From positions 1 to 22,048 of the forward strand of contig JAWAHN010000005.1 in NCBI GenBank assembly GCA_038889235.1: a DNA stretch of 22,048 nucleotides. Reading direction: 5' to 3'. Positions 1 to 7,342 of the stretch are shown here, in pieces (positions within the stretch are counted from its first letter, which is position 1; each line of letters starts with the position of its first letter). Below the pieces are notes generated by a model, which was not told where the DNA came from, did no database searches, and was given only the letters and a program-made list of their open reading frames with translations. Source of the stretch: Candidatus Jordarchaeales archaeon. GTDB taxonomy: Archaea > Asgardarchaeota > Jordiarchaeia > Jordiarchaeales > Freyrarchaeaceae. Made by a program: the position numbers and the translations under genes.

Positions 1-28
1 CGGGGTTATAGGGGTTTATAAGGGGAAA

Positions 29-1361
29 GAAACAAAAACAGTCCCCACAAATGGGGATTGAAAGGTGCACTGGCAACATTTTGGCTTATGGTGTACGCCA
101 TGTCGTGAAACAAAAACAGTCCCCACAAATGGGGATTGAAAGTTTTGCGTACCACAGCATTTTTAATTCCATGTGCTTCTCCGAAACAAAAACAGTCCCC
201 ACAAATGGGGATTGAAAGAGAAGCTTATTCGTGACGCATTCACCCCTGTACTTGTTGAGAAACAAAAACAGTCCCCACAAATGGGGATTGAAAGCATTTT
301 TTTGTGCAATCGTCCAATTTATACAGCAACGTGAAACAAAAACAGTCCCCACAAATGGGGATTGAAAGAAGTACCCCCGCTGCCCGCATCTAGGACACTC
401 GACCGGCGCGAAACAAAAACAGTCCCCACAAATGGGGATTGAAAGTGCCGAAAGCAAACCCAGTTTTTGTGTGGATCTCTGCAAGAAACAAAAACAGTCC
501 CCACAAATGGGGATTGAAAGGTAGGAAAAATTGAGGCGCCAACACTAAGCGATGCCATGAGGGCATGCGAAACAAAAACAGTCCCCACAAATGGGGATTG
601 AAAGAGTAAAATATTTTGATATTATCAATGTTTTTTTGTTTGTTTGAAACAAAAACAGTCCCCACAAATGGGGATTGAAAGTCAGCTACTACGCCGGCCT
701 TGGGAAGCCGGGGTGTGTGGAAACAAAAACAGTCCCCACAAATGGGGATTGAAAGTTCGGTTATCCTCGCGACAACCCCCCTCAGCCCCCTCCCGAAACA
801 AAAACAGTCCCCACAAATGGGGATTGAAAGTATATCAGGGGAGACTGGGTTTTCAGGATAAGGGAGTCCAAGAAACAAAAACAGTCCCCACAAATGGGGA
901 TTGAAAGTACATGAAACTGGTGGTGGTTCTGTTGGAGGTCGTTAATCCTGGAAACAAAAACAGTCCCCACAAATGGGGATTGAAAGTGAATCGTGGCCGG
1001 CTTACGCAAGCCGGCTTCAATAGTATGAAACAAAAACAGTCCCCACAAATGGGGATTGAAAGGGGTGTTTTTTGCATTCTCCTCTCTCCCGTTTCTTTCT
1101 TGAAACAAAAACAGTCCCCACAAATGGGGATTGAAAGTCGATGCTACTCTATAGCTAAGTAGGTCGTCGTCGATGTGAAACAAAAACAGTCCCCACAAAT
1201 GGGGATTGAAAGAGGTTCGCTGCCTTCGCTGCCTTAACTGCTTCCTCTGGAAACAAAAACAGTCCCCACAAATGGGGATTGAAAGAAGATGAGGGAGGAG
1301 TTGAGGGAGGCCGCTGTAAAGGAAGAGACGAGAGCAGTCTTTACAGGTGGGGGGTTGAAGG
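29..1361 (+). CRISPR. CRISPR array, 17 identical repeats plus a degenerate terminal repeat, 17 spacers
   Basis: Seventeen identical 36-bp repeats begin at 29, 107, 183, 259, 333, 410, 485, 569, 646, 720, 795, 872, 951, 1027, 1102, 1177 and 1250. Each starts GAAACAAAAACAGTCC and ends ATTGAAAG, the 8-nt 5' handle typical of archaeal type I/III crRNAs. An internal stem CCCCA/TGGGG with loop CAAA supports Cas6 processing. Spacers are 37-48 bp, mostly 38-43. A diverged 37-bp copy at 1325-1361 follows a 39-bp spacer, so it is the decayed trailer-end repeat. The array is therefore read left to right, and the leader should lie at or before position 28. Bases 1-28 contain GGGTTTATAAGG, which could be a leader TATA box or the end of another spacer; the window is too short to tell. 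No cas gene is visible here, so the subtype is undetermined. Confidence 0.98.
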
Positions 1362-1499
1362 AGAGTCTGTGAGATGTGTATTGGTGAGCTGAGATAGGAG
1401 GTGGTTCTATGAGTTGGGGGGTTTTGAGGTATGAAATTGGTATGTGGTAGGTTTGGGGTGTGAGATGGTTTTGGGTGGTGGGGTTTGGTGTAATTTTGG

Positions 1500-2438
1500 G
1501 TGATGTGTTTTGGTGTTGAGTTTTTTGGGGAAGGTTTTTATGTGTGGTGTTTGGGGGGTTTTGTGGTGGTTGTTTTGGGTTGGAGGTTTGTTTTTGTTTT
1601 TCCTTTTGTGTTGTTTTTTGTTTTCTTTCTTTATAGGGCGACGGTGGCTTCTTTTTATGGGAGTTTGAGGGCGCCGTTTTTTGTGTTTTTGGTTTATTTG
1701 GTTTTGTTTGTTGTTGTTAGGAGGTTTGGGGGTGTTTTTGCGCGTGTTGTGTTTGTGGCTGGTCTTGTTCATGTTTGTTTCTGTTTTTCGTTGGTGTTGA
1801 GGGCGAGTTTCGCTTCTGTTTTTGTTTCGCTTGTTCCTTTGCTTGTTTTGTTGTTTTTCGTGTTGGTGTGTTTTGTTGTTCGTTTGTGGCCTTGTGTTGG
1901 TGCTTCGGCTGTTCTTGATGGTTTTGCGGTTTTTGCTGGTTTGAAGGTTAGGTTGGTTGTTTTCTTTAAGCTTGGGGGTGTGGGGGATGTGGGGGTGCTG
2001 CTTGGGGAGGCTTGGTCTAGGCGTTTGTCTTTTACTGTTGAGAGGTTGGGGGGTGAGGTTTTTGTTTCTGTTTGTTTTGAGGGGTTTTCGTATGGGAGGG
2101 TTGAGGGGGCTGCCGTGGAGGGGGCTGGGTGGTTTGAGGAGGTGTTGAGGAGGGGTGGTTTTAGGCCTAGGAGGGTGGAGGGTTGGGTTGAGGTTGAGAG
2201 GCTTCTTTATGCTCCTTTGTCTCCTGGGTGGGAGGCTTTGTATTTTGAGCCGTGTGTTGGTGGGTGGTCTACTGTTCGCCTTTTGCCGCCTTTGGGGAGG
2301 AGGGGGAGGGCGGTGGCTGTTAGGCGCGCTTTCAAGCCGGGTGGGCTTGACCCTCACCCTCAGTTTGCGCTTAAAGCTTTTATTAGTGGTTTTCAAGATA
2401 GTTTTGAGGGGTGGCGTGTTGGAGCTGCGCGAGATTAA
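1500..2438 (+). CDS. Hypothetical polytopic membrane protein with C-terminal soluble domain
   Basis: I do not recognise a named family. The 312-residue ORF has hydrophobic segments over about residues 15-50, 58-80, 85-105 and 108-135. A soluble C-terminal half (about 145-312) follows with a beta-rich stretch, LSFTVERLGGEVFVSVCFEG, then a gap and FEEVLRRGGFRPRRVEG. This TM-then-soluble layout and local pattern loosely resemble the N-terminal part of VirB4/HerA-type translocation ATPases, and the gene at 3719 has a similar plan; that link is inference. The start is uncertain: GTG 1500 follows an in-frame TAA at 1491, and later starts such as TTG 1551 are possible. The 3' end overlaps the RadA-like gene by about 20 bp, which suggests co-transcription. 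Composition is extreme (G+T about 90% at the 5' end). A long antisense ORF is a shadow of this skew. Confidence 0.6.
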   Translation: MMCFGVEFFGEGFYVWCLGGFVVVVLGWRFVFVFPFVLFFVFFLYRATVASFYGSLRAPFFVFLVYLVLFVVVRRFGGVFARVVFVAGLVHVCFCFSLVLRASFASVFVSLVPLLVLLFFVLVCFVVRLWPCVGASAVLDGFAVFAGLKVRLVVFFKLGGVGDVGVLLGEAWSRRLSFTVERLGGEVFVSVCFEGFSYGRVEGAAVEGAGWFEEVLRRGGFRPRRVEGWVEVERLLYAPLSPGWEALYFEPCVGGWSTVRLLPPLGRRGRAVAVRRAFKPGGLDPHPQFALKAFISGFQDSFEGWRVGAARD

Positions 2439-3402
2439 GGGGGTTGGACCTGAAACCCTTAGGAAGCTCATGGATGCGGGCTACACTACTGTTGAGAGTG
2501 TCGCTTTTGCCAGCCCGCAGGATCTTGCCTCTGATGCTGGGATAGGTGAGGCTACGGCTAGGAGGATAGTGGAGCAGGCGAGGAGGCTTGTCGCGAGCGG
2601 GGAGGGTAAGGGTGGGAGGCTCGTGCAGATACTTCCGGGGAGGGAGGCTAGGCGTATTCTGAGCAGCATAGAGAGGGTTACCACCGGTCTCAGGGGGCTC
2701 GACTCTATTCTCGGGGGCGGTGTCGAGACTTGTGCCATAACAGAGTTCTATGGTCCGGCTAGGGCCGGCAAAACCCAGCTCTGCCACCAGCTCTGCGTCA
2801 CGGTCCAGCTTCCGAGGGAGAGGGGTGGGCTCGAGGGTAGGGCATTGTACATAGACACTGAGAGGACGGTGAGGTATGACGCTATAGCGAGGATCGCTGA
2901 GAGGTTTGGGCTGGACCCGGACAGCGCTTGCGACAACGTTTTCTACACGTATGCCGTCAACAGTGAGGCGCTCCGGGAAACGATAAGGGGGCTCGACGGG
3001 GTGGTTAAGCAGGGCGCGGTGAAGCTGGTAGTGGTGGACTGCCTCACGGGGCACTTTAGGGCTGAGTACACTGGGAGGGAGACGCTGGCTTTGAGGCAGC
3101 AGCTCATAAACAGGATGATACACGACCTTCTCAGGCTTGCCTTAAGCTACGATCTGGCAGTTGTGGTCACAAACCAGGTTCACGCCCAGCCCGACGTTTG
3201 GGGCAAGAGCGAGGCGCCCACGGGGGGCCACGTCGTAGCCCACGGAGTAACGTACAGGGTTGGTCTCTCTGTGAAGAAGGGGAACGTTAGGATAGCGAGC
3301 TTGGTCGACGCGCCCGCTCTTCCGCCTTCATCCGCCTTCTTCGCTATAACCGACAGGGGGCTGGTGGATGTGAGCGAGGAGGAGGCTAAGAGGGGGGACT
3401 AG
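2419..3402 (+). CDS. radA: RadA/Rad51-family DNA recombinase, possibly a RadA paralog
   Basis: RadA is the archaeal RecA-family recombinase that assembles on single-stranded DNA and drives strand exchange. An N-terminal helix-hairpin-helix domain (ELREIKGVGPETLRKLMDAG, then IGEATARRIVEQA) is followed by the ATPase core. Visible motifs are Walker A GPARAGKTQ, the catalytic-Glu strand YIDTERTVR, Walker B LVVVDCLTGHFRAEY, loop 1 (TLALRQQLINRMIHDL), VTNQVHAQPD and the GGHV segment. The length, about 327 residues, is normal for RadA. TTG 2419 is preferred because GAGGGG at 2406-2411 sits 7 nt upstream; GTG 2416 is possible. The interdomain linker before VTTGLRGLD lacks a clear F-x-x-A polymerisation motif (it reads ILPGREARRILSS). 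This may therefore be a paralog rather than the housekeeping RadA. It leads a co-oriented DNA-handling gene run. Confidence 0.88.
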   Translation: MELREIKGVGPETLRKLMDAGYTTVESVAFASPQDLASDAGIGEATARRIVEQARRLVASGEGKGGRLVQILPGREARRILSSIERVTTGLRGLDSILGGGVETCAITEFYGPARAGKTQLCHQLCVTVQLPRERGGLEGRALYIDTERTVRYDAIARIAERFGLDPDSACDNVFYTYAVNSEALRETIRGLDGVVKQGAVKLVVVDCLTGHFRAEYTGRETLALRQQLINRMIHDLLRLALSYDLAVVVTNQVHAQPDVWGKSEAPTGGHVVAHGVTYRVGLSVKKGNVRIASLVDAPALPPSSAFFAITDRGLVDVSEEEAKRGD

Positions 3403-3404
3403 CC

Positions 3405-3722
3405 GTGTTGAGGCCCCTTCCCAGGCGTGTTAGAAAGTTCGAGTCGGAGAGGAGGAGGCTGAAGAAGAACGTGAGGGTGGTTGCTTTGAGGGGGGAGAGG
3501 TGGATGGCCTACGCGTCTCTTCCCTGGATGCGCGAGCTCTGCGGCCACCTTTACGGGGAGAACTGCTGCGTCAAGCTGGAGGAGAAGGGGGAGGGAGTGG
3601 TCCAAGCCACGGTTTACGCCTCGACAGCCGAGCTGGCTGATGCCGTGGCCTCCGAGCTTGAAAGGGGGTTCGAGATTTTCAGGACGGTGGAAGGTTGGGA
3701 GAAGAGGAAGGGGCAGGCGTGA
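3405..3722 (+). CDS. Small basic hypothetical protein
   Basis: This 105-residue protein has a strongly basic N-terminus (LPRRVRKFESERRRLKKN). A compact alpha/beta segment follows (VRVVALRGERWMAYASLP, ELCGHLYGENCCVKLEEKG, VVQATVYASTAELADAVASE). There is no TM segment and no motif that I recognise. It starts 2 nt after the RadA-like stop, with GGGGGGA at 3393-3398 as ribosome site for GTG 3405 (TTG 3408 is an alternative). Its last codons overlap the next gene by 4 bp. This tight packing between RadA-like and VirB4/HerA-like genes suggests it is an accessory nucleic-acid-binding or adaptor subunit of the same system, but that is context only. Confidence 0.7.
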   Translation: MLRPLPRRVRKFESERRRLKKNVRVVALRGERWMAYASLPWMRELCGHLYGENCCVKLEEKGEGVVQATVYASTAELADAVASELERGFEIFRTVEGWEKRKGQA

Positions 3723-4315
3723 AGTTGAGGGGGAGGAGGCCGGACTACCTTCTCGTGTCGCTCGGAGCGCTGGCGGCGCTTACACTAGCGGTTGCCGCCG
3801 CACCCCAACTGGCCCCGCTCGCCGCCGCAGTGCTCCCCGCGCTGGCCGCGTACTTCGCCTGGAGGCTGCGCCCCCGGGCGCTCGGCGGTGTTGTCAGGCG
3901 CGAGTCGGCCTTCTTAGGGGATGTCGTAGCCTCGTGGGTTGGGGGGAGGTGGAGGGCTTACAGCATGTTGCAGGTTGCATCGGTCCCGGACGTCATACGT
4001 GGAGACGTGAAGCGCTTTTTCAGGATGATGTACCTTGAGGGGGTTCCATTCTTCTACCACGTGAGGCAGGGGCCTGCGTCCTCTTGGTTTGTGAAGGGCG
4101 GGCGTGAGGCTGCTGTGAGGGCTTCGGGGGTGTGGAGCACGTCCATAGTGATAGGTGTCTGGGGTGAGGGGGCGAGGTTGGACGACGCTGTGAGGGAGGC
4201 GAGGGCTAGGGCTGAGAAGGCTAAAGCATTCTTCGAGGCGTCCTTCCCCCACCACAGGGTCGAGCTGCTTAAGGGTGGAAGCCTAGTTGACGCCGTGAAG
4301 GAGTGTTTTCCGTGA
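3719..4315 (+). CDS. Two-TM protein with VirB4/HerA N-terminal-like domain
   Basis: The predicted protein is about 198 residues. A short basic start (KLRGRRPDY) leads into two Ala/Leu-rich membrane helices over about residues 10-45 (LVSLGALAALTLAVAAAPQL and LAAAVLPALAAYFAWRL). A soluble domain follows with VRRESAFLGDVVASWVGGRW, YLEGVPFFYHVRQGPASSWF and DDAVREARARAEKAKAFFEA. The pattern of a short beta strand, a YxVRQG-like element and a helix before FPHHRVELLKG resembles the region preceding the ATPase in archaeal VirB4/CedB-type proteins. GTG 3719 overlaps the preceding TGA (GTGA) and has AAGGGG at 3708-3713. The ATPase-like partner begins 9 nt downstream, so this looks like a VirB4-type protein split into membrane/N-domain and motor-domain genes. 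The homology is by-eye inference. Confidence 0.6.
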   Translation: MKLRGRRPDYLLVSLGALAALTLAVAAAPQLAPLAAAVLPALAAYFAWRLRPRALGGVVRRESAFLGDVVASWVGGRWRAYSMLQVASVPDVIRGDVKRFFRMMYLEGVPFFYHVRQGPASSWFVKGGREAAVRASGVWSTSIVIGVWGEGARLDDAVREARARAEKAKAFFEASFPHHRVELLKGGSLVDAVKECFP

Positions 4316-4324
4316 GGTGGAAGG

Positions 4325-5767
4325 TTGAAGAGGTTCCGCTTGACGGGCGACGAGCTGAGCAGGTATGTGTCATTTGAGGGCACTGTCCGCGTAGGGGTCA
4401 AGAGTAGGCCGCCGGCAGAGTTCACTCTTCCACCTCTCCCATTTGACTTCCCCGTGGGCCTGGTAGTTGAAGCCGAGAACGTGGCGCCGCACAGTGTTTT
4501 CGGGTTCACGGTGGAAAACATGGCTGAAGGAGTGCTCGTAGCTGGGGGGAGCGCGGAGGAAAGAGTCAACACGCTCCTGAGGATCCTGGGCGGCTCCTCG
4601 AAGCTGGGCTGGAATATCGCCGCCGCCACCTCAAGAAACCTGGCCCGCGTCAGGTCTGTTGCACCACAAGCCAGGGTTTATGACGGATTCCCCCTCAACC
4701 CCTTAGACCCGGAAGAGGCGGGGGGCGCGGAGTACGCTTCAGCCCTCTCACTCACGCTTCAGTCGGCCCTCGGGTTGACGGGCGGCCAGAGGCTCCTACT
4801 GGAGGACGCAATCGCAATGTGCATGGATGAGGGAGCTCTAACACTTGAGGAGCTTAAGGAGAAGGTTAGGGAGGCGGCTGTAAGCGAGCTGAGGAGCCAG
4901 GCGGAGAGAAGGGAGGCGGAGCTCCTACACAGGGAGCTGGGGTTGACCATGTCCCTTAAGGGGGCTGAAAAGCTGTCACCGGCAAACCCTTCGACGCTCC
5001 GCTGGATGGTTGAGGCGCCGACAGTCGCACTACTGTGGGAGCCTAGGCTGGCGGCGGTCGCCCAGGCTTCGCTCCTAGCTAAAGCGATGTGCTTGGAGGT
5101 TAGGGGGTTCAGCGTGCTCGTCGAACTAGACTGTTTTGCCGAGCCGGAGCCGCTCGCCGGGGTCTTTAGGAGGCTTAGGGAGAAGGAGGTCGGAGTGGTT
5201 GCTTTGTCGCCGAGCGTCTCGCACGCCGGCTCCGCCGCCAGCGTCCTCGGAAACAGGGTCATACACAGGCTTGAGGACGGCGGCGAGGCGGGGCTTGTAG
5301 GCAGGCTTATGGGGTTGAGGGAGGAGGGGGAGAGCGTGCAGAGCGGTAGGAGACACAGGCTGTACCAGGTGGAGGTGTTAAGGTTCCTCGAGTGGGGGGA
5401 GGCCGTGGTTCAGAGGAGCGACAACCCTTCCCCGGTTTTGGTAGTCTTCGAGATGGTTGAGGGGGGTGAGGCGAGGGCGGAGCCTGTTTCGGGGGCTGGA
5501 GGGGGGAGAACGCCGCTCGAAGTTGACTTCGGGAGCGACGCGGCCGACGCCTTGAAGGTAATACAGTTGGTCCACGACTTTCCGCAGATAACGCTGAGCC
5601 AGGTGGTGGGCGGCCTACCAGAGATTGGGGAGAAGGCGAGGGTTCTCGCGCTCAGGCTGGCGGATAGGGGCTACCTCGCGTCGTTCAGGGATGGGAGGGG
5701 GAGGAGGGTTTTCGTGGTGACGAGGAGGGGTGAGGATGCCTTGAGGAGGGTTAGGGGTGGGGGCTGA
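4325..5767 (+). CDS. HerA/VirB4-like ATPase fold with degenerate nucleotide-binding motifs, C-terminal winged helix
   Basis: HerA/VirB4 proteins are hexameric motors that pump DNA or protein. This 480-residue protein keeps the family's layout but not its catalytic motifs. At the expected P-loop (about residues 68-90) the sequence reads EGVLVAGGSAEERVNTLLRI, with no GxxxxGK[ST]. LNPLDPEE (about 124) matches the family's NP-L segment. At the Walker B site (about 262) it reads FSVLVELDCFAEP rather than a DEAH-type box. VGVVALSPSVSHAGSAASVL and GNRVIHRLEDG match the sensor/IxxR-L region of HerA. Residues about 398-478 form a probable winged helix (FPQITLSQVVGGLPEIGEKA, then ADRGYLAS). TTG 4325 lies 4 nt after GAGGTGG. 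The gene overlaps the nuclease gene downstream by 11 bp. It is likely a non-hydrolysing subunit or scaffold. Confidence 0.6.
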   Translation: MKRFRLTGDELSRYVSFEGTVRVGVKSRPPAEFTLPPLPFDFPVGLVVEAENVAPHSVFGFTVENMAEGVLVAGGSAEERVNTLLRILGGSSKLGWNIAAATSRNLARVRSVAPQARVYDGFPLNPLDPEEAGGAEYASALSLTLQSALGLTGGQRLLLEDAIAMCMDEGALTLEELKEKVREAAVSELRSQAERREAELLHRELGLTMSLKGAEKLSPANPSTLRWMVEAPTVALLWEPRLAAVAQASLLAKAMCLEVRGFSVLVELDCFAEPEPLAGVFRRLREKEVGVVALSPSVSHAGSAASVLGNRVIHRLEDGGEAGLVGRLMGLREEGESVQSGRRHRLYQVEVLRFLEWGEAVVQRSDNPSPVLVVFEMVEGGEARAEPVSGAGGGRTPLEVDFGSDAADALKVIQLVHDFPQITLSQVVGGLPEIGEKARVLALRLADRGYLASFRDGRGRRVFVVTRRGEDALRRVRGGG

Positions 5768-6572
5768 CCTTTCACCTTTCGCCTCGTGGCGCCGGGCGGG
5801 GGGCCTTGGGAGGCTTGCGGTCGACGGCATGAACGTGCTCGTCGGCCAGCTCAGGTGGTCGAGGTGGGGGTGGAGGGTGGCGGCGGTGAACACGCTTTAC
5901 AGGCTTTTGAGGCTGGTGGAGCTCGGGGCTCACCCCGTATTCGTCTACGATGGGAAGCCTCACAAGGCGAAGGTGAGGGGGGAGGGTGGGGTAGCGCTCA
6001 GGTCGGCTTTGGGGCTCGTCGTTGAGGGGGCCCGGCTCATGGGGGTCCCATGCGTCCAGGCGCCCGGGGAGGGGGAGGCGCAGGCGGCTTACATGGCTGC
6101 TATTGGAGTGGCTGACGCGGTTTTCACGTCGGACTATGATGCCTTCCTCTTTGGCTCGCCTGTCGTTGTGAGGGAGCGTGGGGGGCTGGAGGAGTGTACT
6201 CTTAGAAGCGTGTTGGAAGCTTCCGGGTTGACGCTCAGGCAACTTGTGGACGCAGCGGTCCTCTCGGGAACGGACTTCAACACGGGTGTGAAGGGGGTCG
6301 GGATAAGGAGGGCGGTGGCGCTCGTGAAGGAGCATGGGTGCCTTGAGGGGGCACTGCGAGCCCTCGGAGTAAGTGAGTGTGACGAGTTCATCGAGGCGAG
6401 GAGGCTCTTTCTAGATCCTGACGTGGCGGATGTCAAAGTGGTGTTCGTAGCCCCCCAGATTGCTGGGCTCAGAAAGCTTCTCTCCGAGCATCTCTCAGAG
6501 TCTCACGCTGAAAACTTCGTCAAAAGACTGATGAATGCTAGGACGAGGCAGTTGAGGCTGGTGGAAGATTGA
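5757..6572 (+). CDS. FEN-1/XPG-family structure-specific nuclease, shortened form
   Basis: FEN-1 cleaves 5' flaps in replication and repair using two metal ions. The start MGADLSPF matches the family's MGVDL N-terminus and supports GTG 5757, inside the previous gene. Metal ligands are visible in LAVDGMN (about 24), VYDGKP (about 66), QAPGEGEAQAAYMAA (about 106-112), FTSDYDAFLFG (about 131-133) and LSGTDFN (about 182). VKGVGIRRAVALVKEHG is the helix-two-turn-helix DNA-binding element. The protein has 271 residues instead of about 340. Between DGKP and RLMGVP there are only about 30 residues, so most of the helical arch is missing, and the C-terminus (TRQLRLVED) has no PIP box for PCNA. It is therefore probably a dedicated paralog for substrates that do not need arch threading. 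It overlaps the next gene by 4 bp. Confidence 0.85.
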   Translation: MGADLSPFASWRRAGGLGRLAVDGMNVLVGQLRWSRWGWRVAAVNTLYRLLRLVELGAHPVFVYDGKPHKAKVRGEGGVALRSALGLVVEGARLMGVPCVQAPGEGEAQAAYMAAIGVADAVFTSDYDAFLFGSPVVVRERGGLEECTLRSVLEASGLTLRQLVDAAVLSGTDFNTGVKGVGIRRAVALVKEHGCLEGALRALGVSECDEFIEARRLFLDPDVADVKVVFVAPQIAGLRKLLSEHLSESHAENFVKRLMNARTRQLRLVED

Positions 6573-7306
6573 TTGACGCGTTAGTGTTTGTGGCGGCTTT
6601 AGCTGTAGTGGTGGCGGCGGCCGCGGCTTACGTTCTTGGAAGACACGTGTTGGCGGCGTTAGTGTGGCTGAAGCTTGCAGGCTGGGCGGCTAGGGTTGTA
6701 GTACGCCACTGGAGGCTGGGGGCAACGGTGGCTGCCGCTGCATTTGCTTTCGTGCTTCTTCAGGCGCCACTTCAAAGCGCGGCCTTCGCGGTCTTACCAT
6801 CTCTCCTAGCTGGCGCGGCTGCGTGGTTGCTGCTGCACGGGAGGGGGAGGGGGGCGGCAGCTTTGGGACTACTGGCGCTCACGTCAGTTGCTGCGCCGCG
6901 TGCGGCTCAGGCTCTGGCGCCGCTGGCCGCCGTGACAACGCTAGCGGCGGTAGCCCTAGCGGTGTTGGGGCTTGCTGCTTCAACTTTAAAAGGCAGAACG
7001 CCGCGGGAGGCCTTTCAAGCCACATATACTACTCCGGGGCTGACGGGAACTGTGGTGGGGGCGGTCAAAGAGAAAGGAGGGGTTAGGGTGGTTATGGTGG
7101 CCGTTGCAGACGGCGAGACGACGAGGGTGACTATCTCTGGAACGCTGAGAGACGAGTTCGAGGAGAAAGCGGGGGGAGTGGTGGCGAGCACCGTAAACAC
7201 TACGCGCGAGGTTAAAAAAGCCTGGAAACGCTACCTTGAGAGGGGAGACCCGCAGCTTGCGGTCACCTTGCTCTTAAAAACACTTCGGGCGGGTAACGGT
7301 CACTAG
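6569..7306 (+). CDS. Polytopic membrane protein with cytoplasmic tail
   Basis: This 245-residue protein has four to six Ala/Leu/Val-rich membrane helices over about residues 3-140 (for example LVFVAALAVVVAAAAAYVLG, GATVAAAAFAFVLLQAPLQS and FAVLPSLLAGAAAWLLL). A soluble tail of about 95 residues follows, with strands TYTTPGLTGTVVGAVKE, VRVVMVAVADGETTRVTISG and a basic helix TTREVKKAWKRYLERG. TTG 6569 overlaps the nuclease TGA. I do not recognise the family. A polytopic protein of this size beside a VirB4/HerA-like gene recalls the CedA-CedB pairing of the crenarchaeal DNA-import system, but I see no diagnostic CedA motif. The context suggests a membrane channel or anchor for the neighbouring DNA enzymes. 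Confidence 0.7.
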   Translation: MIDALVFVAALAVVVAAAAAYVLGRHVLAALVWLKLAGWAARVVVRHWRLGATVAAAAFAFVLLQAPLQSAAFAVLPSLLAGAAAWLLLHGRGRGAAALGLLALTSVAAPRAAQALAPLAAVTTLAAVALAVLGLAASTLKGRTPREAFQATYTTPGLTGTVVGAVKEKGGVRVVMVAVADGETTRVTISGTLRDEFEEKAGGVVASTVNTTREVKKAWKRYLERGDPQLAVTLLLKTLRAGNGH

Positions 7307-7342
7307 GGGCAGGTTGGACGAGGAGAACTGGAGGTGGGTTGC

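Noticed and set aside
86-1198. Several ORFs on both strands across the CRISPR array
   Set aside because: They repeat the same peptide (for example NPHLWGLFLF) because they translate the identical repeats; they are array artefacts.
1286-1324. Spacer 17 resembling 4849-4887 inside the HerA-like gene (about 28 of 39 bases)
   Set aside because: Both read as Glu/Arg/Ala-rich codons (REAAV) typical of this genome; mismatches are spread through the whole length, so self-targeting is not supported.
1407-2471. A 354-codon minus-strand ORF
   Set aside because: Its Lys/Asn/Thr/Pro-rich, low-complexity protein is the mirror of the G+T-rich plus strand, and the plus frame gives sensible membrane helices and links to the next gene.
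3914-6436. Several 100-190-codon minus-strand ORFs under the HerA-like and nuclease genes
   Set aside because: They are antisense shadows of high-GC coding genes with clear motifs on the plus strand.
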